From: Oscillospiraceae bacterium
Lineage (GTDB): Bacteria > Bacillota > Clostridia > Oscillospirales > SIG627
Reading direction: 5' to 3'
Assembly: GCA_034925865.1 (NCBI GenBank)
Contig: JAYFRN010000001.1
Span: 1 to 64,000 of the forward strand
DNA length: 64,000 nt
Shown here: positions 1 through 6,927 of the stretch, piece by piece
Position numbering within the stretch: position 1 is the first letter of the stretch
How the letters are laid out: each line of letters starts with the position of its first letter
The notes under the pieces: model-generated
Database searches by the model: none
Seen by the model: the letters and a program-made list of their open reading frames with translations, nothing else
Told to the model about the DNA's origin: nothing
Program-made: the position numbers and the translations under genes

Positions 1-17
1 CTGTATCGCTATGTCTG

Positions 18-134
18 TTATTGTCCTGAACCTGAAAAAGGTTCTTTGCGCCTTTTTTGTGTTCCTATATTGTTTGCTAATAACACATCATCTACCGCAG
101 CGAAATTTGAAATTCGTATTTGTTCAGTAGACAT
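18..134 (-). CDS. possible 38-residue ORF, unknown
   Basis: An ATG at 134-132 opens a 38-codon frame ending in TAA at 20-18 (N-terminus MSTEQIRISNFAAVDDV). No clear Shine-Dalgarno sequence lies upstream, and a terminator for the neighbouring methyltransferase gene lies just before it. I recognise no family. It could be a small phage gene or chance; nothing else is visible in bases 1-150. Confidence 0.2.
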   Translation of the reverse strand: MSTEQIRISNFAAVDDVLLANNIGTQKRRKEPFSGSGQ

Positions 135-150
135 TAATTAACGTAAAAGG

Positions 151-190
151 AAAACACCCGCCTAAAAGATAGTTTCTTAGGGCGGGTGCT
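151..190 (-). terminator. terminator after the restriction-modification operon
   Basis: On the minus strand an 8-bp GC-rich stem (CACCCGCC pairing with GGCGGGTG, extended by a few A/T pairs) is followed by a T-rich run (TTTTCCTTTT). It lies 36 bases after the methyltransferase stop codon and would end R-M transcription. Confidence 0.75.
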
Positions 191-225
191 AAATATTGAT
201 TTATTGCAAATCACGGGTTCTGCGT

Positions 226-1230
226 TTATGCGTTGCCGCTTTCTTCTAATACTTTTCTAATTGCCGTTGCAACTTCAAAAGCGAGATTGACAGGAACAGC
301 GTTGCCAATCATTTTATATGCGCTGTCTGTATATGAATAGATAAACTGGAATGTATCGGGGAAACTCTGAATGCGGGCGACTTCTCTAATTGTCATACGT
401 CTATACAACTGTTCTTTACCGCTTACAAAGCGGCAATCGTTTATATCGAACTTTATCATTTTAGGGGCTTGCGGGTGTAACTGACATTGCCTGCCTGATG
501 CTTGAACGGTAAATGCTTGTTCATCCCATGATTTTACTCTGTTTCTGCTCATAAAAATTGGAGAATATGCACCGACGAAGTATTCGTTATTATTGATTGC
601 GTCGGGGTTATGCTGGTTTTTATCACCGGCAGGGACGGCGGTTTCTTGCAAATCCCATATAATATCACGTAGAGTTAGCTTCTTGTTGTCGTCCTCTGTC
701 GAACCATGCGGGAAAGCAAACGAAATATTCAAATCTTTACGAAAACCGATATAAAACACTCTTTTTCTTTCTTGTGCAACGCCGTAATCTTTAGCATTAA
801 CAAGGGTTAATGAAACGTCATAACCGCATTCTTTAAACATTTTTAAAATATTTTGAACCGCTGTCGAATGCCTATTTGCTAACATTCCGCTAACATTTTC
901 AGCTAAAAAGAATTTTGGCTGCTTATCGCGTAATATTCTGATGTAATCATAGAAAAGCTGCCCGCGTTCATCATCAATACCACGCAATGATCCTGCTTCT
1001 GACCACGATTGACAAGGGGGGCCGCCTATAATGCCATCAACTTCATTTGGGAAATCTGTTTCTTTGATATTACGAATATCACCCTCAATTAAACGTGTGT
1101 TAGGGTGATTGACTTTGAATGTTTCCCAAATGGTTTTATCAAATTCATTCGCAACAGGAATTTCGAATCCGGCTTTTTCAAAGCCCAAATCTAAACCACC
1201 GCAACCGCTGAACAAGCTAATTACTTTCAT
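226..1230 (-). CDS. DNA (cytosine-5) methyltransferase of a type II R-M system
   Basis: This enzyme transfers a methyl group from S-adenosylmethionine to C5 of a cytosine in its recognition site and protects host and prophage DNA from the nuclease encoded just upstream. The family motifs appear in order: SAM-binding [11 protein letters not shown] (residues 7-17), the catalytic PCQ motif with Cys73 (GGPPCQSWS), ENV (111-113), QERKR (153-157), a variable target-recognition segment, and a C-terminal GNAVPVNLA motif. The 334-residue length is normal for a compact m5C methylase. The start has an AGAGGT ribosome binding site. It is the second gene of an operon, 11 bases after the nuclease gene. By analogy with the NgoPII family the target may be GGCC, but the specificity is not read from the sequence. 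Confidence 0.95.
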   Translation of the reverse strand: MKVISLFSGCGGLDLGFEKAGFEIPVANEFDKTIWETFKVNHPNTRLIEGDIRNIKETDFPNEVDGIIGGPPCQSWSEAGSLRGIDDERGQLFYDYIRILRDKQPKFFLAENVSGMLANRHSTAVQNILKMFKECGYDVSLTLVNAKDYGVAQERKRVFYIGFRKDLNISFAFPHGSTEDDNKKLTLRDIIWDLQETAVPAGDKNQHNPDAINNNEYFVGAYSPIFMSRNRVKSWDEQAFTVQASGRQCQLHPQAPKMIKFDINDCRFVSGKEQLYRRMTIREVARIQSFPDTFQFIYSYTDSAYKMIGNAVPVNLAFEVATAIRKVLEESGNA

Positions 1231-1241
1231 ATGTACCTCTA

Positions 1242-2081
1242 TTAAATGCTGAATGTAATCAATTTAGCATCAATTAATTTTGCGGGGTTATCCGGGTTCT
1301 TTATCCTGATGTTATCTATTTTCAATTTGTTATCACTTATTGCCAAAGACAATAATTCATTTGTATTCGTGAACGTGTTCCATTTAGTATTGTTGATAAT
1401 ACACATGAAATTAAAGCTCTTTGTCATGTCGCGTGTATAAACATATTGAAAAACGCGCCATGGGTTTTCAATGCCCCACATTCCGCGAACGCGAAAATAT
1501 GTTATGCCCAATGGGTCAACTTTATTTATATGCGCTATTTCGTGGGTTTTTGCAAATTCAACATCGGGAATTGTTTTAACGCCATCTTTAATCGTCTTCA
1601 AAATACGGCTATAACATTTATCTGACGCGCAATAATCTAAACCGTAAACCATGCAAAGATGTTTCAGTTTGTTGTCGTTAACTACTCCAACAGTATAAAT
1701 TATGTCTTTTTCTGCCCACTGTTCAGCGCATTTACAAGCTGCAGAAATCATATGACTTGTTGATTTAACCGTATGTTTAGGATAACTACTATTCAGCGCA
1801 AGTGTGGCATTGTCTTTTTCTATCTTTTTTACTTCTATTGCATCACCGTCTCGTAACATTGCGTCGGGAGGGTTAGTGTTATTGCCTAAATATGAAAATA
1901 CTTCACTAATTCTTTCTAGACGTTCTGTTTCCGAATAATCAAAAGTATTAGCAAATAGATCTTTTATGTATTCTTCTAAGGCATCTCCTGCATTATTGGC
2001 ACGGTTTCTGTTTTGATAATAGGTAACAAGATGCGTCACCGGGTTATTGACTAAATTTATTATCGCATTTAATACATTCAT
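1242..2081 (-). CDS. type II restriction endonuclease, NgoPII family
   Basis: This is a predicted site-specific nuclease, partner of the adjacent m5C methylase. The 279-residue length, the N-terminal pattern ([16 protein letters not shown], then KDLFA) and the block [19 protein letters not shown] followed by ALNSSYPKH match what I remember of the NgoPII endonuclease family. The block D-x(n)-EVKK is a PD-(D/E)XK-type active site (GDAIEVKK, about residues 97-104). NgoPII itself cuts GGCC; the specificity here is inferred only by family. The nuclease gene comes first and the methylase second, from a promoter at 2119-2147. The ribosome binding site is weak (GGGGTC), which may keep nuclease levels low. 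Being within a prophage, the pair probably acts as a superinfection barrier or addiction module. Confidence 0.85.
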   Translation of the reverse strand: MNVLNAIINLVNNPVTHLVTYYQNRNRANNAGDALEEYIKDLFANTFDYSETERLERISEVFSYLGNNTNPPDAMLRDGDAIEVKKIEKDNATLALNSSYPKHTVKSTSHMISAACKCAEQWAEKDIIYTVGVVNDNKLKHLCMVYGLDYCASDKCYSRILKTIKDGVKTIPDVEFAKTHEIAHINKVDPLGITYFRVRGMWGIENPWRVFQYVYTRDMTKSFNFMCIINNTKWNTFTNTNELLSLAISDNKLKIDNIRIKNPDNPAKLIDAKLITFSI

Positions 2082-2118
2082 GGTATGACCCCGTTTCTTG
2101 ACATAAAAATCAAAATAA

Positions 2119-2147
2119 ATTATACCGTAAAAATCTGTTTATTTCAA
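2119..2147 (-). promoter_or_regulatory. promoter of the R-M operon
   Basis: On the minus strand TTGAAA (2147-2142) and TATAAT (2124-2119) are separated by 17 bases. The predicted transcript starts about 30 bases before the nuclease ATG at 2081. Confidence 0.7.
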
Positions 2148-2199
2148 TGGGTTAAATGTGGTTTTTTCAAAAGCGACAAAACGAAAACCAATATACAGC

Positions 2200-2295
2200 A
2201 AAAAGAAAGAAGCTTCCCGAGTAGTGGCTCTTCTTCTTGTTCCGGAAATAATTCCGGAACAAGAAGCGCTCAAGTATCGGAAAAGCTTCTTTCAT
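2200..2295 (-). ncRNA. candidate small RNA C, nested palindrome
   Basis: A predicted transcript of about 95 nt begins just after the promoter at 2302-2330. Its outer stem (AAAGAAGCTT at 2206-2215 with AAGCTTCTTT at 2283-2292) closes the whole molecule and is followed on the minus strand by five T residues (2204-2200), so it is also an intrinsic terminator. Inside lies a perfect 15-bp hairpin, CTTCTTGTTCCGGAA (2233-2247) with its complement at 2252-2266 and a 4-base loop. No open reading frame of note is present. Function is unknown. It could instead be an insulator that stops transcripts from the right. Confidence 0.55.
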
Positions 2296-2301
2296 TAACC
2301 C

Positions 2302-2330
2302 AATATATCACAGTAAACACCGAAGGTCAA
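2302..2330 (-). promoter_or_regulatory. promoter of candidate small RNA C
   Basis: Minus-strand TTGACC (2330-2325), a 17-base spacer and TATATT (2307-2302). The spacer and about 25 bases upstream closely resemble the promoter at 2704-2732, including the shared block TCAATACTAGTAT on the plus strand, so the two are duplicated promoters. Confidence 0.65.
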
Positions 2331-2381
2331 TACTAGTATGCGTAATATTTCTGAAAATAAGTCAGCGTGAGTGGAACGGAG

Positions 2382-2459
2382 AAAAAAATATCGACCATTG
2401 CGGTATCTCAGGTTTGCAAGCCTGCCTACACAATGGACGATAATGGAGAAATATTCTCC
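2382..2459 (-). ncRNA. candidate small RNA B
   Basis: A predicted 78-nt transcript follows the promoter at 2466-2494. The 5' end would form a hairpin (GGAGAA-TAT-TTCTCC). The main stem pairs ATCG-x-CCATTG with CAATGG-x-CGAT (2441-2431 with 2400-2390), has an inner CAGG/CCTG stem, and is followed by seven T residues (2388-2382), a textbook intrinsic terminator. No coding potential is seen. Promoter, structured body and terminator in less than 120 bases is the layout of a free small RNA. Confidence 0.65.
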
Positions 2460-2465
2460 TATATT

Positions 2466-2494
2466 AGTATATTTAATTTATTCGCACTTGTCAA
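2466..2494 (-). promoter_or_regulatory. promoter of candidate small RNA B
   Basis: Minus-strand TTGACA (2494-2489), 17-base spacer, TATACT (2471-2466). This is close to the sigma-A consensus. Confidence 0.7.
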
Positions 2495-2551
2495 GTTATG
2501 ATAAAGGATTTTCACCAATTCATGATAGTATTGTTTTATATGATACTGTAA

Positions 2552-2697
2552 ACATAAAAGCCGCTGCACTTCTTAACCGTGAAGGGCTTCAATTGCCTAT
2601 ACCTCATGCAGGCGGCTTCACTTTTAAATACCGAGTTATTGCGGCGCAATTTGTTTCTAACGAAACCATTGCTAATACTCCGCATTCTCCTCGGTAC
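2552..2697 (-). ncRNA. candidate small RNA A, possibly with a short ORF
   Basis: A predicted transcript of about 145 nt follows the promoter at 2704-2732. It contains a stem closed by ACCGAG/CTCGGT with an internal GTTTC-TAAC-GAAAC hairpin (plus-strand 2637-2695), then a terminator whose 11-bp stem AAGCCGC(C)TGCA pairs across 2618-2607 and 2568-2558 and is followed by TTTTATGTTT. A 49-codon ORF (2685 down to 2536, N-terminus MRSISNGFVRNKLRRNN, basic) starts inside it, but its ATG is only one or two bases after GGAG and it overruns the terminator, so coding is doubtful. Confidence 0.5.
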
Positions 2698-2703
2698 GAC
2701 TTC

Positions 2704-2732
2704 AATATATCATAGCAAATACCGGAAGTCAA
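2704..2732 (-). promoter_or_regulatory. promoter of candidate small RNA A
   Basis: Minus-strand TTGACT (2732-2727), 17-base spacer, TATATT (2709-2704). It is a near copy of the promoter at 2302-2330. Confidence 0.65.
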
Positions 2733-2881
2733 TACTAGTATACGTAAAATTCACTGAAAATGTTATATAACATAATAGAATATATTAAAAAATATCCGAA
2801 ATATTCTAAATAAGACCATTTACTATTGTCTACAATAAAGCATATATACCTTGGGGGCTACAAAAAGAGAGGAGATTTTTA

Positions 2882-3055
2882 ATGCCACTAAAAATTAATC
2901 GCTTGTCTTCTAATCCAAAAAAATATTCAATTCACGCAAGGCTTGATGACGAAACCCAGAATATACTAACGGAATTTTGTAAACAAGAGAAAATAACTAT
3001 AACAGAAGGGATAAGGGCCGGGATTATGAAGTTAAAGGACGACATAAAAAAATAA
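2882..3055 (+). CDS. small ribbon-helix-helix protein
   Basis: A 57-residue protein with a good AGAGGAG ribosome binding site 6 bases before its ATG. The central part (YSIHARLDDETQNILTEFC) has the alternating pattern of an RHH beta-strand and first helix, followed by ITITEGIRAGIMKL as the second helix, as in CopG/Arc-type repressors. It is the first of three such proteins within 950 bases. Proteins of this type bind operators as dimers and are common as prophage or plasmid regulators. Which promoter it controls is not shown. It is shorter than the two genes that follow and lacks their GRP motif. Confidence 0.7.
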   Translation: MPLKINRLSSNPKKYSIHARLDDETQNILTEFCKQEKITITEGIRAGIMKLKDDIKK

Positions 3056-3127
3056 GAGTCACGGCATTTCATGTAAATTAAAGCCTAAACCCTTATAGAA
3101 AAATGTCCAAAATTTCTCAAAAAGCCC

Positions 3128-3156
3128 TTGACTTACGGAGATACATAAGTTATAAT
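3128..3156 (+). promoter_or_regulatory. promoter of RHH gene 1
   Basis: TTGACT (3128-3133), 17 bases, TATAAT (3151-3156). It begins with AAAGCCCTTGACTT, shared with the promoter at 3579-3607. It places the transcription start near 3163 and excludes any start codon upstream of 3160. Confidence 0.85.
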
Positions 3157-3186
3157 TATATTAACGGAGCGAAAGAAGGTGATGCG

Positions 3187-3363
3187 GTGCCTCCGAAAAA
3201 AATGGGGAGACCGACGAATGACCCTAAAGAACTAAGCGTTAGAATTCGCCTTTCAAACGACGATGAGCGAATGCTAAGATATTGTTCCGAAAAAACAAAT
3301 CTCACCAAAGCTGAGATAATAAGAAGAGGAATTCGAGAAGTTTTCCAACAACTACAAAAATAA
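3187..3363 (+). CDS. ribbon-helix-helix transcriptional regulator, copy 1
   Basis: A 58-residue CopG/Arc-like regulator. The open frame extends further upstream, but a consensus promoter lies inside that extension, so the GTG at 3187 with AAGGTG just before it is the likely start. The equivalent gene at 3640 also starts with GTG, and both read M-x-P-K-K-x-x-G-R-P. The fold signature is a basic GRP-containing N-terminal tail, a strand (ELSVRIRLSNDD), then two helices (ERMLRYCSEKTNL and KAEIIRRGIREVF). It sits in a cassette of promoter, gene and 46-base downstream repeat that is duplicated about 450 bases later. It probably regulates prophage promoters, possibly its own. Confidence 0.8.
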   Translation: MPPKKMGRPTNDPKELSVRIRLSNDDERMLRYCSEKTNLTKAEIIRRGIREVFQQLQK

Positions 3364-3412
3364 CGGCAGCCCCTACACCTAGCAAGTGATGGCTACCGTT
3401 ACCCACCCGCGT

Positions 3413-3458
3413 AGCCTTTTAAGAGCCGTTACGGTAAATTCATTATACCTGATAACGA
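3413..3458 (+). repeat. 46-base direct repeat, copy 1
   Basis: Identical to 3872-3917 over 46 bases and similar just outside. It contains CCGTTACGG (3426-3434), a near-palindrome, and a CATTATACCTGATAACGA segment. It lies 50 bases after the stop of RHH copy 1. It may be an operator or the far end of the duplicated cassette. Confidence 0.9.
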
Positions 3459-3578
3459 ACTTTTGTCAAGACTGCGAACTCAATAGTTATATTATAATGC
3501 ATTATAAGAAAGTGAGGATGATAAAAAGAATAGAGAACCGCTCATTTTAAAAAATAATAAAAATATTTTAAAAAGCCC

Positions 3579-3607
3579 TTGACTTCTTGGAACACAACAA
3601 TTATAAT
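3579..3607 (+). promoter_or_regulatory. promoter of RHH gene 2
   Basis: TTGACT (3579-3584), 17 bases, TATAAT (3602-3607), with the same AAAGCCCTTGACTT leading edge as the promoter at 3128. Confidence 0.85.
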
Positions 3608-3639
3608 TAGTATAAGGGTAAATTAAGAGAGGTGAAGAA

Positions 3640-3822
3640 GTGCAACCCAAGAAAAAGATAGGAAGACCGATTTCAGATAATCCACTTGATTATAATATTA
3701 AAGTGAGACTTGATAAAGAAACATTTGAGCGTCTTGAGCGTTTTTGCTTAAATATCAAGGAGAAAAAAACAAATATTATAAGAAAGGCTATATCGGAATT
3801 CCTAGATAAAAACGAAAAATAG
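3640..3822 (+). CDS. ribbon-helix-helix transcriptional regulator, copy 2
   Basis: A 60-residue CopG/Arc-like protein starting with GTG after AGAGGTGA. It shares with the gene at 3187 the N-terminal MxPKKxxGRP motif, a strand (NIKVRLDKETF) and a two-helix body (ERLERFCLNIKEK, NIIRKAISEFLDK). Overall the two have diverged a good deal while their promoters and downstream repeats have stayed nearly identical, which suggests that the regulatory DNA is under stronger selection than the proteins, or that recombination keeps it alike. Different operator preferences of the two proteins are possible. Confidence 0.8.
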   Translation: MQPKKKIGRPISDNPLDYNIKVRLDKETFERLERFCLNIKEKKTNIIRKAISEFLDKNEK

Positions 3823-3871
3823 AGAGAACCGTTCCCCTTGAAAAAGTACGATTCTCCCTACCGAGCCGCGC

Positions 3872-3917
3872 AGCCTTTTAAGAGCCGTTACGGTAAATTC
3901 ATTATACCTGATAACGA
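3872..3917 (+). repeat. 46-base direct repeat, copy 2
   Basis: Exact copy of 3413-3458, 50 bases after the stop of RHH copy 2, with CCGTTACGG at 3885-3893. Confidence 0.9.
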
Positions 3918-3967
3918 GCTTCTTGTCAAGACTACGCATGTAATATATGATAAGGAGTAAATTTATC

Positions 3968-4330
3968 ATGGACAAATCAGAAACAGTTCAATGCGTATTT
4001 TGTGGAGCCGAAATCGAAAACAATTCTACTTTGAATGTTGAAAACCCTGTTTGCTTAAAATGTGAGATCAAACTTCTCGAATTGCAGCTTGAAAAACTCA
4101 GCAACCGAAACATCGGCAAAATATCAATGGATGATTACCTTAAATTATCGGAAAATTGTTATTCAGACGAAATTGACGCAGCGGAGAATGTAGTAAATAC
4201 TCTGATAAGCAAAATTACCGATTTAGATTTAAAACAGGATATAGATAATGCCATTGGTAAGCTTATACTTACATACGGATATTCGGGCTTTAAAATGGGC
4301 TTGTGTTTTAAATGCGGGCAGGTGATTTAA
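3968..4330 (+). CDS. zinc-ribbon phage protein, unknown function
   Basis: A 120-residue protein; the ATG at 3968 follows AAGGAG by about ten bases and is preferred to an in-frame ATG 7 codons upstream. Two CxxC pairs near the N-terminus (CVFC, CLKC, residues 10-34) and a CFKC near the C-terminus suggest one zinc ribbon plus an extra pair. The middle part (YLKLSENCYSDEIDAAENVV to GYSGFKMG) resembles the core of the protein at 5303-5695, so the two share a domain, here with zinc ligands added. It is followed without a gap by the antirepressor gene (TAA then ATG). No function is known to me. Confidence 0.7.
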   Translation: MDKSETVQCVFCGAEIENNSTLNVENPVCLKCEIKLLELQLEKLSNRNIGKISMDDYLKLSENCYSDEIDAAENVVNTLISKITDLDLKQDIDNAIGKLILTYGYSGFKMGLCFKCGQVI

Positions 4331-5053
4331 ATGAATGAAATTCAAGTATTTGAAAACCCTGAATTCGGGAGCATCCGCACAATAGAAATTGAAGGGCAGC
4401 CGTATTGGGTAGCGGTTGATGTAACAAATATTCTCGGTTATACAAAATCATATCAAGCTGTAAGACAACATTGTCATTACCCCTTAAAACAAGGGGTAAC
4501 AGATAAACTCAATCGGGCAAGAAACACCTATGTAATTCCCGAAAGTGATCTCTATCGCCTCATCATCAACAGCAAGCTGCCGAAAGCAAAGGAATTTGAA
4601 AAGTGGGTGTTCGAAACCGTCCTGCCGCAGATACGGAAGACCGGGTCATACGCTCCAACGAAAGCAGCTGTTCAGGGAGCGGAAGAAAATCCGGATATAA
4701 AGGCACTATCTGAACAGATACGCGAAATCAAAGAAATGCTCACACAACCCCGGCCGCAGGTTCCTATGATACCGTCCATTGCGGAGACTAGTAAGCTGAC
4801 ACCGATTAAAACATATATAAATGCCGCGCTTTATCTTCTTGAAAAGAACTATTCCATGTCAAAAAGCTCAATACTTCATTGTTGTTATGTATACCTTGAT
4901 GAAAATGGGTTTAACACAGACGATTTGAAAGCAGAATACCAAATCAAGCACGATATAGCCAACTGCTCGATGCTTGATGCGGTTTGCGACAACCGGAAAG
5001 CATTAAAAGCAATGATTTACTGCTTGCAATATAATCTATTTAGCAGTATTTGA
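4331..5053 (+). CDS. BRO-family phage antirepressor
   Basis: A 240-residue protein whose first 100 residues are a BRO-N domain: a strand-rich start (VFENPEFGSIRTIEIEGQPY), then WVAVDVTNILGYT, RARNTYVIPESDLYRLI and AKEFEKWVFETVLPQIRKTG, all hallmarks of prophage antirepressors. The C-terminal half (from about residue 150) is a separate helical domain that I do not recognise. Such proteins are DNA binding and often counteract the phage repressor during induction. Its ATG abuts the stop codon of the preceding zinc-ribbon gene, so translation is probably coupled. Confidence 0.9.
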   Translation: MNEIQVFENPEFGSIRTIEIEGQPYWVAVDVTNILGYTKSYQAVRQHCHYPLKQGVTDKLNRARNTYVIPESDLYRLIINSKLPKAKEFEKWVFETVLPQIRKTGSYAPTKAAVQGAEENPDIKALSEQIREIKEMLTQPRPQVPMIPSIAETSKLTPIKTYINAALYLLEKNYSMSKSSILHCCYVYLDENGFNTDDLKAEYQIKHDIANCSMLDAVCDNRKALKAMIYCLQYNLFSSI

Positions 5054-5123
5054 AAATGGGAAAAAATCGGGAAGATAAACAAGAAAACTCATGTTATAAT
5101 AAGACAATCAAAAACGCAGCGAT

Positions 5124-5157
5124 GGGGGCAACTACATGATTTGTAGTTGCTCCTATT
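5124..5157 (+). terminator. terminator after the antirepressor operon
   Basis: A 12-bp hairpin (GGGGCAACTACA with TGTAGTTGCTCC, loop TGATT) followed by a weak T-rich tail (TATTATATT). It lies 70 bases after the antirepressor stop. Confidence 0.7.
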
Positions 5158-5302
5158 ATATTGCAAAAAGCAGACCCAAAACGAAGCTATTTGTTACTTT
5201 ATTTAGTTATAGTGTACAAGCATTTTATGCAGTGATATAATATTAGCACCGGCCGGAAAAATTAACCATAAATCTATTATCACATTTTTGGAGGTTATAA
5301 AA

Positions 5303-5695
5303 ATGGGTAGGAATAACACCATGTTTGGTAATAAGAACATTAATCCGGAGGAAATAAATAATAAAGATATGAGATTATTAACGAATAAATACCTAGAATT
5401 AAGCATAGAATCAGAAGGAAAATTTCCTAAAATTGATTCTTACGTTGATCAAGCCGAAGCGGAATTAAATGAATCTTTAAACAAAATCGAAGATAAAGAA
5501 CTGCGATCGGAACTTGATATACATATTGGCGCCGCAATAACCAGGCATGAAATCCGCGGCTTTGTGATCGGTTCTGATAATCCTATGCCGTCACTTGTTG
5601 ATCAAGTTGAAAACGCCTTTCCGCTTTCAGTCTCTGAAACAGAGAGTTTAAATGATAATTGCTCGAACTGCTCCGAAAAAGACAATATCATTTAA
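5303..5695 (+). CDS. conserved phage protein, unknown function
   Basis: A 130-residue protein starting at an ATG eight bases after GGAGG; an upstream in-frame TTG is rejected because it precedes this ribosome binding site. The body is acidic and helical. The stretch from YLELSIESEGKF to RHEIRGFVIG aligns by eye with the middle of the zinc-ribbon protein at 3968-4330, so the two belong to one family, this copy lacking the cysteine pairs except for CSNCS near the C-terminus. No known function. Confidence 0.7.
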   Translation: MGRNNTMFGNKNINPEEINNKDMRLLTNKYLELSIESEGKFPKIDSYVDQAEAELNESLNKIEDKELRSELDIHIGAAITRHEIRGFVIGSDNPMPSLVDQVENAFPLSVSETESLNDNCSNCSEKDNII

Positions 5696-5769
5696 ACTTT
5701 TATATATATCAGCATACGCCGTCTCAGAAATGAGGCGGCGTTGCTATTAGTGAGAGAAAGGGAATTGAT

Positions 5770-6360
5770 ATGGATACAGTAACAATGAAAATAGCCGCAA
5801 TAAATGAAGCGGAATATAATCCCCGGAAGGATTTACAGCCAGGTGATCCGGAATATAAAGTAATAAAGAATTCAATCAGGCGGTTTACTCTTGTAGAGCC
5901 GCTTATTGTAAATAAACGCAATAATACCCTCGTTGGCGGGCATCAGAGATTAAAAGTCCTGCGTGAAATGGAAGTTACAGAGGTTGAAGTATCGCTTGTA
6001 GACCTTGATGAGAGTGACGAGCGTATATTGAATATATTGCTTAACCGCGTCAAAGGCTTTTGGGATTATGATAAGCTGCTGCCTCTTTTAAAAGAGATAC
6101 GTGAGGCCGGAGAGCTTTCAACAACCGGATTTTCAGATATTGAGTTCGATTCTATGAATTATGATCACAGTCATATACAAGACCTTATAGATGAATCGTT
6201 CTCCGATACCGGAACCCGTGAGTGCGATGAATTCGCTATCACTTTCACATTACCGGAAGCTGCTCATGTAGAAATAAACGCTTATCTAGTAAATGAGGAA
6301 GATGCCAAAGAAAAGCTCGCTACGGCAGTATTGAACCATATAAGGGGGTATGACGAATAA
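5770..6360 (+). CDS. ParB-like N-domain protein, copy 1
   Basis: A 196-residue protein with a ParB/Srx-type domain in its first 90 residues: NPRKDLQPGDPEY, a strand-helix segment ending in VEPLIVNKR, then the nucleotide-binding signature VGGHQRLKVL. The second half (from DESDERILNILLNR) is the helical region seen in phage ParB-like proteins. Members act as CTP- or ATP-dependent DNA-binding switches, nucleases or, in phages, parts of DNA modification modules. No centromere partner (ParA) is present, so plasmid-type partition is unlikely. Its stop overlaps the ATG of a paralogue (TAATG), and a radical SAM gene follows. Confidence 0.88.
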   Translation: MDTVTMKIAAINEAEYNPRKDLQPGDPEYKVIKNSIRRFTLVEPLIVNKRNNTLVGGHQRLKVLREMEVTEVEVSLVDLDESDERILNILLNRVKGFWDYDKLLPLLKEIREAGELSTTGFSDIEFDSMNYDHSHIQDLIDESFSDTGTRECDEFAITFTLPEAAHVEINAYLVNEEDAKEKLATAVLNHIRGYDE

Positions 6361-6926
6361 TGGAGATTATAAGAAAGCGTATAAGCGATATGAACCACGC
6401 TGCATATAATCCCCGCGTCCAGCTGCAAAAGGGCGATGATGAATATGAGAGCTTAAAGCACAGCATACAGCAGTACGGGCCTGTTGTACCTATCATATGG
6501 AACAAGCAGACAAACAATATCGTTGGCGGTCATCAGAGGCTCACGGTCCTTCAGGATATGGGAGAGACAGAAACCGATGTATCAGTCGTTGATTTACCAC
6601 TGCTTGAAGAAAAAGAGCTGAATATCGTGTTAAATAAATCAGGCGGTAAATGGGATGATGAAAAACTTACCGGATTGATTGTTAAGCTCGGCGACAGAGC
6701 TATTGAAACCGGCTTTACAGAGGGTGAGATCGATGCGTTACAGAATAAACTCGATCAGATGCTTGATAAACCATTCCTTGTAAACGAGCAGGAGAATATA
6801 GAATCGACCTTTAATCTCACACTGCATTTCGATATTACATACCGCGATGAGATCAACGATTATATAAAAGAAAACGGAAAAGACGGGCTTGTGGATTTAA
6901 TAATAAGCACGGCAAAGGGTGAATGA
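6360..6926 (+). CDS. ParB-like N-domain protein, copy 2
   Basis: A 188-residue paralogue of the preceding protein. The same landmarks occur in order: NPRVQLQKGDDEYE, VVPIIWNKQ, VGGHQRLTVL, then EEKELNIVLNKSGGKWDDEKL. The two copies resemble each other most in the first 110 residues; the C-termini both look like small alpha/beta tails (LTLHFDITYRDEINDY here, FTLPEAAHVEINAY in copy 1), so the whole gene was duplicated. Overlapping start and stop codons show translational coupling. They may form a heterodimer. Substrate and role are unknown. Confidence 0.88.
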   Translation: MEIIRKRISDMNHAAYNPRVQLQKGDDEYESLKHSIQQYGPVVPIIWNKQTNNIVGGHQRLTVLQDMGETETDVSVVDLPLLEEKELNIVLNKSGGKWDDEKLTGLIVKLGDRAIETGFTEGEIDALQNKLDQMLDKPFLVNEQENIESTFNLTLHFDITYRDEINDYIKENGKDGLVDLIISTAKGE

Positions 6927-6927
6927 A

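Noticed and set aside
1..200. A left attachment site (copy of the tRNA-Pro 3' end).
   Set aside because: No match to the T arm and acceptor sequence of the tRNA was found at the left end of the window.
2371..2715. A 114-codon frame on the plus strand between the R-M operon and the RHH genes.
   Set aside because: It has no ribosome binding site and no recognisable protein pattern, and it crosses two minus-strand promoters, two terminators and several hairpins that explain the stretch better.
5770..6926. A plasmid-type partition system.
   Set aside because: There are two ParB-like genes but no ParA-type ATPase and no repeated centromere-like sites next to them.
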